Assembly (NCBI GenBank): GCA_947258815.1
Contig: CAMYJW010000010.1
Location: 1 to 64,000 of the forward strand
From: an uncultured Sphingomonadaceae bacterium
GTDB lineage: Bacteria; Pseudomonadota; Alphaproteobacteria; Sphingomonadales; Sphingomonadaceae
Direction of reading: 5' to 3'
Length of the DNA stretch: 64,000 nt
Of the stretch, positions 8,391 to 17,389 are shown one piece after another. The notes below the pieces were generated by a model. That model was not told the DNA's origin. It searched no databases and saw only the letters and a list, made by a program, of their open reading frames with translations. A program made the translations under genes and the position numbers. Numbering within the stretch: the stretch's first letter is position 1; every line of letters starts with the position of its first letter.

Positions 8391-8587
8391 GTGATTCTCC
8401 TGTGGCAATGTCACGAATCTGGCTATTAACTTGCCATATTGCAAGTGCGAGATAAAATATTGCGGCGCACCATTATGAGAATGCGTTTGAGAATGAAACG
8501 GCCCGCGTCAGCCGTTTGGCTGATCAGGAGACTCGGCCGAAAATGCGCTGAAATCCGCAGTTTTCCGAGATAACGTTCGTGCGTCGC

Positions 8588-9094
8588 CTAGCTTACGATG
8601 TCAATCGGCGTGCCATCGGGCACAGTTTGCCACATCCACTCAATCTCATCATTCGAGACGGCAATGCAGCCGTCGGTCCAGTCTCCGCGCATACGTCGGG
8701 GAGCGCCATTGGGTTGGCCATGGATGAAGATTGCCCCGCCGGGGCTGCGCCCTTGCGCGCGGGCATATGCTTCATCTGCGGCGTTGGGGTATGAGATGTG
8801 GAGCGAGAGAAAGTAAGCGCTTTTCGGATTGCCATAATCAATCAGGTAGCGGCCTTCGGGGGTGCGCTCATCGCCCTGAAAGCGCTTGTGACCACGCGGC
8901 GCATCGCCCAGCTGAATGCCGCCAATGGTTCGCACCGGCTGGCCAGCGCTGAAAAGCGTGATTGTCCGCGCTGCCTTGTCAACCCGGACATAATCGACCA
9001 CCGGCATCGCCTGCGCCTTCCCGTCCAGCTCATGCGCCTGCGCCGGGCCGACCAGAAAGGCCAGAACAAGCGGGGCGAGCCGAAGGAATTGCAT
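8588..9094 (-). CDS. L,D-transpeptidase (YkuD domain), exported
   Basis: A protein of 168 residues with a signal peptide (MQFLRLAPLVLAFLVGPAQA) and a YkuD catalytic domain: His125 in IFIHGQP and Cys143 in WTDGCIAVSNDEIE form the H...GC active site. L,D-transpeptidases make 3-3 peptidoglycan crosslinks or attach proteins to peptidoglycan in the periplasm. The ATG at 9094 puts the signal peptide at the N-terminus and follows the purA stop by four bases, so it is probably translated from the purA transcript. Confidence 0.9.
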   Translation of the reverse strand: MQFLRLAPLVLAFLVGPAQAHELDGKAQAMPVVDYVRVDKAARTITLFSAGQPVRTIGGIQLGDAPRGHKRFQGDERTPEGRYLIDYGNPKSAYFLSLHISYPNAADEAYARAQGRSPGGAIFIHGQPNGAPRRMRGDWTDGCIAVSNDEIEWMWQTVPDGTPIDIVS

Positions 9095-9098
9095 AGCC

Positions 9099-10412
<1,314 letters not shown>

Positions 10413-10492
10413 TCATGAAGTTCGCGCCGCGCCCTAGGCGAACTGGCGCGCAAGGGCAACAGCGCCCGACACAATCTCGGCAAAGCGCATGC

Positions 10493-11617
10493 TCAGCCAA
10501 GCTTGGCCGGCTCTGCGCCGTCCAGCCGATGCGTGCAGCCCAGCGCCGCCGGATCGTCCTCATCCGACAGTGCGGCAACAGTACGCCAGCCGATGGCGCG
10601 CAAGCGTGCCGCGGTTTCCTCATCATGGCCGGGCGGCAGGAACAGGACATCGCGCGGCGCCGCGCCATTTGCCAGCTTTGCGATCAGCGGATCGGGATAG
10701 AGCGAAAAGCCGGTGGCCACTTCTTCGCCGTCGCGGGCCAGGATCGTATAGGTGCCGCCTCTGCCCAGCGCTGCGGCAATACCCTCGGCATAGATCGTGA
10801 AGCCGAACCAGCTTTGATATTCAAAACCATGCCGTTCCGATGGATCAAGCGTGATCCGCGCCTTGCCTTCCACCCGCGCGGCAATTGCGCGCAGGCCCGC
10901 AATCCGGCTTGCCAATGCGCCGCCCGCGTCAATCTCGGCAAGCTGCTCGATCGCGCGCTCAAACGGCCCGACGGCATAAAGCAGCGGCAGATACGCTTCG
11001 CCGCCGGCATCTTTGAGCCCGCCCGCATCCTTGGCGTCAAGCTCGCGGCGCACTGCCTCGATCTTGCTGGCGGGCAGCGGCAAAGCCTTTTCGGCCAGCG
11101 TATCGACCAGATCGGGCAGCGTGAAATCAACCGAAATATCGCGCGCGCCGGCAACCTGCAAAGCCTCTATCGCCAGCGCCACCATCTCGGCGGCAGCGGC
11201 AACGGTATCGCTGCCAATCAGTTCCGCCCCAAGCTGAAGCCGTTCGCGCGCCGGGTTCAAGCCATCGGATTTGATCGTGACAACCTGCCCGGCATAGCAC
11301 AACCGCAAAGGGCGCGCGGATTGCGCCAGACTGGTGGTGGCGATGCGCCCGACCTGCACGGTCATATCGCTGCGCAAGGCCAGTGTGCGCAGCGACGCCG
11401 GATCGACAAACCGGAACATGCGACGCGGCTGAACCCCCGCCATGCGGCTGGCCATCGATTTTTCAAACTCGATTGACGGGGTCTGCACCCGATCAAACCC
11501 ATGTCCATCCATCACATCAAGCGCCGCGCGCGTCACACGCGCCGCGCTTGCCGCATTGGCGGGCAGCCGGTCTTCCAGCCCTTCGGGCAGCAGATCGCGA
11601 TCAATGTCTTGCGTCAT
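10493..11617 (-). CDS. hisZ: ATP phosphoribosyltransferase regulatory subunit
   Basis: The 374-residue protein is a histidyl-tRNA synthetase paralogue. It has class II synthetase-like segments (LLPEGLEDRLP at the N-terminus, a motif-2 region PLRLCYAGQV, and GRGGTYTILARDG) but lacks a complete aminoacylation set and the C-terminal anticodon domain. HisZ joins short-form HisG to create the feedback-regulated enzyme of the first histidine step. hisG is not in the window. The gene is followed by purA after about 100 bp and preceded by serA, an arrangement common in sphingomonads. Confidence 0.9.
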   Translation of the reverse strand: MTQDIDRDLLPEGLEDRLPANAASAARVTRAALDVMDGHGFDRVQTPSIEFEKSMASRMAGVQPRRMFRFVDPASLRTLALRSDMTVQVGRIATTSLAQSARPLRLCYAGQVVTIKSDGLNPARERLQLGAELIGSDTVAAAAEMVALAIEALQVAGARDISVDFTLPDLVDTLAEKALPLPASKIEAVRRELDAKDAGGLKDAGGEAYLPLLYAVGPFERAIEQLAEIDAGGALASRIAGLRAIAARVEGKARITLDPSERHGFEYQSWFGFTIYAEGIAAALGRGGTYTILARDGEEVATGFSLYPDPLIAKLANGAAPRDVLFLPPGHDEETAARLRAIGWRTVAALSDEDDPAALGCTHRLDGAEPAKLG

Positions 11618-11642
11618 GCGCGTTCCCCTGCCCCAAGCAGCG

Positions 11643-13226
11643 TCAAAATTCCAGTGGCATCACGGTTTTGACGCCGGGAAGCGCGCAGGCCTGTTTCATC
11701 ACATCTTCGGGAATCGCCGCGTCGAGCGAAAGCAGCAGCACCGCTTCCCCGCCTGCATCGCGCCGCCCCAGATGGAAAGTGCCGATGTTGATGCCGTTTT
11801 CACCCAGCAAAGACCCGATTCTGCCGATAAAGCCGGGCGCATCTTCATTGACGATATACAGCATATGGCCATCGAGATCGGCTTCGATACCGATCCCGAA
11901 AATCTCCACCAGACGCGGCGCCTCGCTGCCAAACAGCGTGCCCGCAACCGATCGCGGCCCCTGACTGGTGGCAACCGTCACGCGCAGCAGCGTGTGATAA
12001 ACGCCTTCATGTTCATGGCGGACAGAGCGCACATCCAGCCCGCGATCCTTGGCAAGATGCGGTGCGTTGACCATATTCACCGAGTCTGAATACTGGCTCA
12101 TATATCCGGCCAGAACCGCCGCGGTGATCGGCTTGCCGTTAAGGTCTGCCGCCGCGCCAGAGCGTTCGATGCTGATCTCTGTCAGGTTGCCGTGTGCAAG
12201 CTGGCCGACCAGGCTGCCCAGACGTTCCGCCAGCGCCATATAAGGCTTGAGCTTGGGGGCTTCTTCAGCGCTCAGGCTTGGCATGTTCAGCGCGTTGGTC
12301 ACGCCGCCGTTGACCAGATAATCGCTCAGCTGTTCGGCCACCTGCAACGCGACGTTGACCTGCGCTTCGCTGGTCGATGCGCCAAGATGGGGCGTGCAGA
12401 TGAAATTGTCAGTTCCGAAAAGCACGTTTTCCTTGGCCGGTTCCTCGGCAAATACGTCCAGCGCGGCACCCGCGACATGGCCGCTGTCCAGCGCTTCTTT
12501 CAAAGCCGCTTCATCAATCAGCCCGCCGCGCGCGCAATTGACGATGCGCACGCCCGGCTTGGTTTTCGCCAGATTTTCCTTCGAAAGGATATTGCGCGTC
12601 TGATCGGTCATCGGAACGTGCAGCGTGATGAAATCAGCCTTCGCCAGCAGCGTATCGAGATCGGCCTTTTCAACGCCCATTTCGATTGCGCGTTCCTCTG
12701 TCAGGAACGGATCGTAGGCGACAACTTTCATCTTCAGGCCCAGCGCGCGACTGGCAACGATAGAGCCGATGTTGCCGGCACCGATCAGGCCCAGCGTCTT
12801 GCCCGTCACTTCAACGCCCATAAACGCGCTTTTCGGCCATTCTCCGGCCTGCGTGCGCGTGTTGGCAGCGGGGATTTGCCGCGCCACCGCCATTATCATC
12901 GCAATCGCATGTTCGGCCGTGGTGATCGAATTGCCGAACGGGGTGTTCATCACCACGATGCCTTTGGCGCTGGCATAAGGAATATCGACATTATCAACGC
13001 CGATCCCGGCCCGCCCGATAACCTTGAGGTTTGTTGCCGCATCAAGGATTTCCTTCGTCACCTTGGTCGACGAACGGATGGCAAGGCCATCATATTCACC
13101 GATCCGGGCGATCAGCTGTTCGGGCGTTTCGCCGGTGATAACGTCAACATCGCAGCCACGCTCTTCGAAGATCTTCGCGGCATTCGGGTCCATCTTGTCG
13201 GAGATGAGCACTTTAGGTTTGGTCAT
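11643..13226 (-). CDS. serA: D-3-phosphoglycerate dehydrogenase
   Basis: A 527-residue long-form SerA oxidising 3-phosphoglycerate to 3-phosphohydroxypyruvate, the entry to serine synthesis. The NAD-binding GAGNIG is at 149-154 and the catalytic residues are R233 (NCARGG), E262 (AEEP) and H280 (TPHLGAS). An intervening domain and a C-terminal ACT domain (about 450-527) suit serine feedback. ATG 13226 was chosen over an upstream in-frame start because it begins the conserved TKPKVLISDKMD and follows AAAGGA. It lies downstream of serC across a 120-bp spacer with three perfect hairpins. Confidence 0.96.
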   Translation of the reverse strand: MTKPKVLISDKMDPNAAKIFEERGCDVDVITGETPEQLIARIGEYDGLAIRSSTKVTKEILDAATNLKVIGRAGIGVDNVDIPYASAKGIVVMNTPFGNSITTAEHAIAMIMAVARQIPAANTRTQAGEWPKSAFMGVEVTGKTLGLIGAGNIGSIVASRALGLKMKVVAYDPFLTEERAIEMGVEKADLDTLLAKADFITLHVPMTDQTRNILSKENLAKTKPGVRIVNCARGGLIDEAALKEALDSGHVAGAALDVFAEEPAKENVLFGTDNFICTPHLGASTSEAQVNVALQVAEQLSDYLVNGGVTNALNMPSLSAEEAPKLKPYMALAERLGSLVGQLAHGNLTEISIERSGAAADLNGKPITAAVLAGYMSQYSDSVNMVNAPHLAKDRGLDVRSVRHEHEGVYHTLLRVTVATSQGPRSVAGTLFGSEAPRLVEIFGIGIEADLDGHMLYIVNEDAPGFIGRIGSLLGENGINIGTFHLGRRDAGGEAVLLLSLDAAIPEDVMKQACALPGVKTVMPLEF

Positions 13227-13251
13227 GGTCGTTCCAGTCCTTTGAAACGTC

Positions 13252-13335
13252 ATGCTGAACGGCGGTTCAGCATCCATCGCGCGTTGGTTTTTGTGCGCGC
13301 GATGAGGGAAAACAGGCCCTGAAACCGGTTCAGGG
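13252..13335 (-). promoter_or_regulatory. serC-serA spacer with three consecutive perfect hairpins
   Basis: Read on the reverse strand from serC toward serA there are three inverted repeats. The first has arms at 13335-13329 and 13323-13317 (CCCTGAA/TTCAGGG). The second has arms at 13304-13296 and 13283-13275 (CATCGCGCG/CGCGCGATG). The third has arms at 13273-13265 and 13260-13252 (ATGCTGAAC/GTTCAGCAT). All arms are perfectly complementary with loops of 5, 12 and 4 bases. CCTGTTTTCCC follows the first, so it may act as a weak terminator; the others could form a serA leader. Function is inferred. Confidence 0.5.
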
Positions 13336-13347
13336 TGACGGGGAAAT

Positions 13348-14475
13348 TCAGGCCTTCAGCTTTGCCCAGGCCCAATCGAGCCAAGGGCCAAGCGCTTCGA
13401 TATCGGCGGTATCGACAGTCGCCCCGCACCAGATGCGCAGGCCCGGCGGGGCATCGCGATATCCGGCAATGTCATAAGCTGCGCCTTCATCTTCCAGCAG
13501 CTTGGCAAATGCCTTGATAAAATCCGTGTCCGCGCCTTCGACGGTAAGGCATACGCTGGTGGTGGACCGGGTCGCCGGATCGGCGGCAAGGTGCCCCAGC
13601 CAATCGCGCGACTGAACAATCGCATCAAGCGCGGCGGCATTGGCATCCGAACGCGCTTTCATGCCGGAAAGACCGCCCAGCGATTTGCCCCATTCCAGCG
13701 CGAAAATCGCATCTTCAACCGCCAGCATCGAAGGTGTGTTGATCGTTTCACCCCTGAAGATGCCTTCGATCAGCTTGCCGCCTTTGGTGAGGCGGAAAAT
13801 CTTGGGCAGCGGGCGATCGGGCGTGAAGCTTTCCAGCCGCTCAACCGCGCGTGGGCCAAGGATCAGAATGCCGTGCGCGCCTTCAGAGCCAAGCACTTTT
13901 TGCCATGAGAATGTCGCAACATCGATCTTGTCCCAATCAATGTCGCAAGCAAAAACGCCGCTGGTTGCATCGGCAAAAGCCAGACCTTCGCGGTCAGCCG
14001 CGATCCAGTCCGCATTCGGAACACGCACGCCCGAAGTTGTGCCGTTCCAGGTGAACAGCACGTCGCTGTTCCAATCGACCTGAGACAGATCGGGCAGCTG
14101 GCCATAATCGGCCTTGATAACGGTGGGATCAAGCTTGAGCTGTTTTACCGCGTCGGTAACCCAGCCATCGCCAAAACTTTCCCATGCCAGCGTGGTGACC
14201 GGGCGCGCGCCCAGCATTGTCCACATCGCCATTTCAAAAGCGCCGGTATCGGAACCCGGCACGATGCCCAGCCGGTGCGTATCGGGAAGCTGGAGCAGCT
14301 CCTTCATCAGATCAATGCAATACGCCAGCCGCGCCTTGCCGATTTTCGCGCGATGCGATCGGCCCAGCGAATCGGTGGACAGTGTGGCGGGGGAATATCC
14401 GGGCGGCTTGGCGCACGGGCCGGATGAAAAGAACGGACGCGCGGGTTTGCGCGCCGGCATTGGCAAGTCAGTCAT
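13348..14475 (-). CDS. serC: phosphoserine aminotransferase
   Basis: A 375-residue PLP enzyme converting 3-phosphohydroxypyruvate and glutamate to phosphoserine, step two of serine synthesis. The N-terminus has PFFSSGPCAKPPGY typical of the alphaproteobacterial SerC subgroup. The PLP-binding lysine is K193 in ATFSWQKVLGSEG, and D169 in FADATSGVF should contact the pyridine nitrogen. The ATG at 14475 follows AAGGAG, and that site lies inside a hairpin of the leader. An upstream in-frame start would run through the leader structure and is rejected. Confidence 0.95.
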   Translation of the reverse strand: MTDLPMPARKPARPFFSSGPCAKPPGYSPATLSTDSLGRSHRAKIGKARLAYCIDLMKELLQLPDTHRLGIVPGSDTGAFEMAMWTMLGARPVTTLAWESFGDGWVTDAVKQLKLDPTVIKADYGQLPDLSQVDWNSDVLFTWNGTTSGVRVPNADWIAADREGLAFADATSGVFACDIDWDKIDVATFSWQKVLGSEGAHGILILGPRAVERLESFTPDRPLPKIFRLTKGGKLIEGIFRGETINTPSMLAVEDAIFALEWGKSLGGLSGMKARSDANAAALDAIVQSRDWLGHLAADPATRSTTSVCLTVEGADTDFIKAFAKLLEDEGAAYDIAGYRDAPPGLRIWCGATVDTADIEALGPWLDWAWAKLKA

Positions 14476-14560
14476 GTAGTCTCTCCTTACAGAGAGCACG
14501 CGCGGCGTTGGGACCGCGTGGCCCGGAGCCGCCAATAGAGGGGCGCCGGGCTTTGTCAAC
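14476..14560 (-). promoter_or_regulatory. serC promoter and structured leader (candidate serC RNA motif)
   Basis: On the reverse strand TTGACA (14559-14554) and TATTGG (14538-14533), 15 bases apart, resemble a promoter, though the spacing is short. The short transcript then holds two hairpins. One pairs right arm 14514-14520 with 14497-14505 (CACGCGG with CCGCGCGTG, bulged). The other pairs 14492-14496 with 14481-14485 (CTCTC/GAGAG), and its 3' arm contains the AAGGAG ribosome site 6 bases from the start. A leader called the serC motif is described upstream of serC in alphaproteobacteria, so this may be a member; I could not run a covariance search. Confidence 0.6.
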
Positions 14561-14584
14561 TACGTTGCGGCGCAGCAGGGCCGA

Positions 14585-14899
14585 TCAGTAGCCGGGCGCG
14601 CGATAGAGTTCCCGCCCGCGTTTGAGCACGAGAATCTTTTTCAGGCTAACCGGGTGAAAGAAGCTTTCGACATTGTCGCCTTCGGGCGTCTTGCCATAAA
14701 CCTCATAGCAATCGCGCACTTTCTTGGCTTTCTTGATAGTCCAGCCTTCGCCAAGCAATTTCTGTTTAAGCTGTTCAACATCGGTCCAGCCCTCGCGCGG
14801 GCCGCCGCCACAATTGATTTTGCCATGCGCCATTGCAGTTCCGGGCAAGCTCAGAGCGAACGCCATCGACGCGGCCAGAACAAGTGACGTTTTTTTCAT
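14585..14899 (-). CDS. exported PepSY-like small protein
   Basis: A 104-residue protein with a Sec signal peptide (MKKTSLVLAASMAFALSLPGTAMA). The mature part is basic and contains LKQKLLGEGWTIKKAKKVRDCYEVYGKTPEG, seen here as two overlapping motifs, which resembles a PepSY repeat in which a helix precedes a CYEVYG strand; FHPVSLKKI follows. Such proteins are periplasmic and often act as inhibitors or sensors, but no specific role can be given. It is transcribed in the same direction as the membrane haem-type protein just upstream and may form an operon with it. Confidence 0.65.
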   Translation of the reverse strand: MKKTSLVLAASMAFALSLPGTAMAHGKINCGGGPREGWTDVEQLKQKLLGEGWTIKKAKKVRDCYEVYGKTPEGDNVESFFHPVSLKKILVLKRGRELYRAPGY

Positions 14900-14932
14900 A
14901 TGGAAATTTCCTTCGGTTTACGTGCTGGCAGT

Positions 14933-15526
14933 TTACTGGCTGGCCACCACGCGATTTGGCGACACGCGCTTCACAATACGCAAAAGATTAAACAGCAATA
15001 GCGGCGCTATATGAACCAGCGCTGGCGTCCATTCCCATGTCAGCAAGCCCCAGTGCGCGATTGAAAGGACCGCTGCGGGATAGGCAAATTGCTGCACCCG
15101 TTTCCAGCCACGCCCCAACGCGCGCATTGCCGCATCGTTACTGGCAAGGCCCGGCAAAGCCATCAGCACCATCGCGGCCCAGCCCGTCCAGATGCCATGC
15201 TCGGTAAATTCGGCCAGCATCTCTGCAAGCGCGCCCATGTCCACAATGTAGAAAACAAGGTGCGCCACGGCATAAATGAACGCGGCAAACCCGATCCAGC
15301 GCCGCCGCGCAAGCAACCACCGCAACCACCGGCGCTGGCCGAAAACATCGATCAGCGGGCCGATCAGCATTGCGATTATCATAAACCGCACCGCAAATTC
15401 GCCCGTGGGGTGCAGCATACCCATCGCATCGAGCCGCCCATCGGCATAGCGCGACAACATACCGAAGCCCGGAAAGGCCAGGATCAGCCAGATGAAATAG
15501 CGACTATTGAGAATAGTTCGCATCAT
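14933..15526 (-). CDS. ferric-reductase-like/MsrQ-like haem membrane protein
   Basis: A 197-residue integral membrane protein with five to six hydrophobic helices. Histidines in helical contexts (TGEFAVRF preceded by MLHP, FIYAVAHLVFY, VLSIAHWGLLTW) are placed as in the ferric-reductase/YedZ fold that binds b haems. It resembles MsrQ, the membrane electron donor of the periplasmic methionine sulfoxide reductase MsrP, but no msrP gene is nearby. The ATG at 15526 is preferred; a second ATG follows at 15523 and an upstream TTG has no support. The downstream neighbour is a secreted PepSY-like protein. Confidence 0.7.
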   Translation of the reverse strand: MMRTILNSRYFIWLILAFPGFGMLSRYADGRLDAMGMLHPTGEFAVRFMIIAMLIGPLIDVFGQRRWLRWLLARRRWIGFAAFIYAVAHLVFYIVDMGALAEMLAEFTEHGIWTGWAAMVLMALPGLASNDAAMRALGRGWKRVQQFAYPAAVLSIAHWGLLTWEWTPALVHIAPLLLFNLLRIVKRVSPNRVVASQ

Positions 15527-15679
15527 AGGCCGCAACCGCTAACGCGCAGACCGGTTAACTGCAAGCGCAAGATTGTATCAGGCCCGACACACACTGAAAC
15601 CCGATAAACCGGGCAAGCGCCGCGACAGGCGGTTTTATGCTAAAGACGATGTTAACACGCATCCGGCAATATTCTGCCC

Positions 15680-16342
15680 ATGCGGCAATATCTTGCCATC
15701 CTGCCCATGCTTGGCCTGCTAAGCGCGTGCGTTGATTTTCCCGATAAGGGGAAACGATCCGGCGTGCGCCAGTCCGGTTCGGGCTTTTACAGCGCCTCTC
15801 CTTCGGCGCGGCAATGCCTTTCCCGCCTTAGCACCACCCGCGCCAGTTTCACGCCCGTGCCCGATCGCTATTTTGATCGCGGATGCTCCACGCTCAACAG
15901 CGTGCGGCTGTCATCGTTGCGCAGCGATAATGCGCAGCTCAGCTTGTCCAACCTCGGCCCTGTCACCTGCGATGCGGCAAACCGGTTTGCCGGGTGGGCG
16001 CGCTTTGGCGTTGACCGGGCAGCCCGCCAGATTCTGGGTAGCAGACTGGTGAAAATCGAAACGATGGGCAGCTACAATTGCCGCAATGTAGCGGGAACCA
16101 GTCGCCGCTCTGCCCACGCCACGGCCAGCGCGATAGACGTTTCGGGCTTTGTCCTTGCCGATGGCCGCCGGATCAGCGTGCTGAGCGGCTGGAGCAATGG
16201 CTCAAGCGCGGAACGCCGTTTCCTGCGCGTTGTGCATCAGAGCGCCTGCAAGCGATTCGGCGTTGTCCTTGGCCCCGAATACAACGCCGCGCACCGCAAT
16301 CACTTTCATGTCGAAGCCAAAAACGGATCGTTCTGTCGTTAG
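15680..16342 (+). CDS. extensin-like C-terminal family lipoprotein
   Basis: The 220-residue protein starts with a lipoprotein signal (MRQYLAILPMLGLLSAC, lipobox Cys at 17). The C-terminal half carries the extensin-like domain with SAHATASAIDVSGFVLADGR and HRNHFHVEA; the histidines and aspartate recall a zinc peptidase of the D-Ala-D-Ala carboxypeptidase fold, so a peptidoglycan-related role is plausible. It is probably anchored in the envelope. It stands alone between convergent and divergent neighbours. Confidence 0.8.
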   Translation: MRQYLAILPMLGLLSACVDFPDKGKRSGVRQSGSGFYSASPSARQCLSRLSTTRASFTPVPDRYFDRGCSTLNSVRLSSLRSDNAQLSLSNLGPVTCDAANRFAGWARFGVDRAARQILGSRLVKIETMGSYNCRNVAGTSRRSAHATASAIDVSGFVLADGRRISVLSGWSNGSSAERRFLRVVHQSACKRFGVVLGPEYNAAHRNHFHVEAKNGSFCR

Positions 16343-16397
16343 GTGGATGATGCCTGATGGCATCGCCCTGTCCCTCTCCAACGGCCAACGGCCAACG

Positions 16398-17021
16398 TCA
16401 GCCGATCAGTCCGCGCGCGGCAAGATCGGCGGCCAAAGTCGGCGCATCGCAAAAGTGATGAACCTGCCAGCCCAGATCGCGCGCACCGGCGATGTTCGCC
16501 CGATTATCGTCGATAAACAGCATCTCGGCGGGGGCATGGCCAAAGCGACGCGCCGCCAGATCGAAGATTTCCGGCGCGGGCTTTGATATTTTCTCGACGC
16601 CCGAAATCACGATATCGCCAAAATGATCGAACACCGGCTGAACCGCGCGAAAATCATCCCAGAACGTCGCTGCGAAATTGGTGATCGCAAACAGCGGAAC
16701 ACCGCGCCCGGCCAGCGCCTCGATCAACGCCTGCGTGCCCGGAACCGGGCCCGGCACTGTCTCGTTAAAGCGCGTGGCATAGGCATCGATCAGGTGCGCA
16801 TGATCGGGAAACTGCGCTTTGCGCTCTGCCACCATCTCAGCCAGATCGCGCCCGGCATCGTGTTCAAAATGCCATTCCTCGGTGACGACGTTTGCCAGTG
16901 CCCAGTCCAGCTCCCGCTCATCGGCAATCAGCTTGGCGAACAAGGTGCGCATATCCCATTGCACGATCACCCGACCGACATCGAACACAACGGCGCTGAC
17001 TTTGCCCGCACGATTGCTCAT
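16398..17021 (-). CDS. HAD-IA family hydrolase
   Basis: A 207-residue haloacid dehalogenase-superfamily enzyme. Motif I is VVFDVGRVIVQWD, where the second aspartate is replaced by glycine as in the YihX-like subgroup. Motif II is AITN, the motif III lysine is in KISKPAP, and motif IV is LFIDDNRANI. Members dephosphorylate small sugar or nucleotide phosphates; the substrate cannot be read from the sequence. It lies just downstream of rpmJ and its terminator. Confidence 0.85.
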   Translation of the reverse strand: MSNRAGKVSAVVFDVGRVIVQWDMRTLFAKLIADERELDWALANVVTEEWHFEHDAGRDLAEMVAERKAQFPDHAHLIDAYATRFNETVPGPVPGTQALIEALAGRGVPLFAITNFAATFWDDFRAVQPVFDHFGDIVISGVEKISKPAPEIFDLAARRFGHAPAEMLFIDDNRANIAGARDLGWQVHHFCDAPTLAADLAARGLIG

Positions 17022-17039
17022 CGCCTGTTCCTCACACAG

Positions 17040-17065
17040 AAAAAGCCCCCGCTTTCACGGAGGCT
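17040..17065 (-). terminator. intrinsic terminator of rpmJ
   Basis: On the reverse strand AGCCTCCG, a six-base TGAAAG loop and CGGGGGCT form an 8-bp stem (one G-T pair), followed at once by TTTTTC. It lies 46 bases after the rpmJ stop and 19 bases before the HAD gene start, so it separates the two units. Confidence 0.85.
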
Positions 17066-17110
17066 CCTGCTCATCAACACAGCCGCGAACACATCGCAGC
17101 CCGGCATGGA

Positions 17111-17236
17111 TCAGCCCTGACGCGCCTTGAAGCGGCGGTTGGTCTTGTTGATGACATATGTGCGGCCACGGCGCCGGATAACACGGCAATCGCGATGGCG
17201 GTTCTTCAGCGACTTGAGGCTGTTGCGAATCTTCAT
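17111..17236 (-). CDS. rpmJ: 50S ribosomal protein L36
   Basis: A 41-residue basic ribosomal protein starting [19 protein letters not shown] and ending [12 protein letters not shown]. The [13 protein letters not shown] segment is diagnostic of the long-form L36 common in proteobacteria that have the YkgO-like paralogue; the usual zinc ligands are reduced to a single cysteine and histidine, so it is of the zinc-independent type. Upstream are four tandem copies of a 17-bp repeat, and a strong terminator follows. Confidence 0.95.
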   Translation of the reverse strand: MKIRNSLKSLKNRHRDCRVIRRRGRTYVINKTNRRFKARQG

Positions 17237-17242
17237 GACATT

Positions 17243-17311
17243 CTCATCTAAAAACTTGGCTCATCTAAAAAACTTGGCTCATCCAGAAACCCGGCTCATC
17301 GACAAACCCGC
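17243..17311. repeat. four tandem 17-18 bp repeats upstream of rpmJ
   Basis: Four head-to-tail copies begin at 17243, 17260, 17278 and 17295. Each starts CTCATC and ends near ACTTGG or ACCCGG; the first two differ by one base length and the last two have drifted. The array starts 7 bases upstream of the rpmJ ATG, so it occupies its 5' untranslated region. Confidence 0.8.
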
Positions 17312-17389
17312 CTGACTGCAAACAGGCCGAAGAGGTTTCCGAACTCTGGAAAATGTGAGCCGCGCGGTTACGTGCCGCAAACGCCAAAG

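Noticed and set aside
8391..8587. Extra gene between the patatin and L,D-transpeptidase genes
   Set aside because: Only short frames with no ribosome site; the region is most simply the patatin promoter.
12192..13322. 376-residue + strand frame opposite serA
   Set aside because: Antisense to a complete serA with all catalytic residues; long open antisense frames are common in this GC-rich DNA.
16398..17021. HAD protein lacking the second aspartate of motif I as a broken enzyme
   Set aside because: Glycine or asparagine at this position is normal in the YihX-like subgroup; the other motifs are intact.
17243..17311. CRISPR-like array upstream of rpmJ
   Set aside because: Copies are 17-18 bp, contiguous without spacers and diverged; no cas genes are present.
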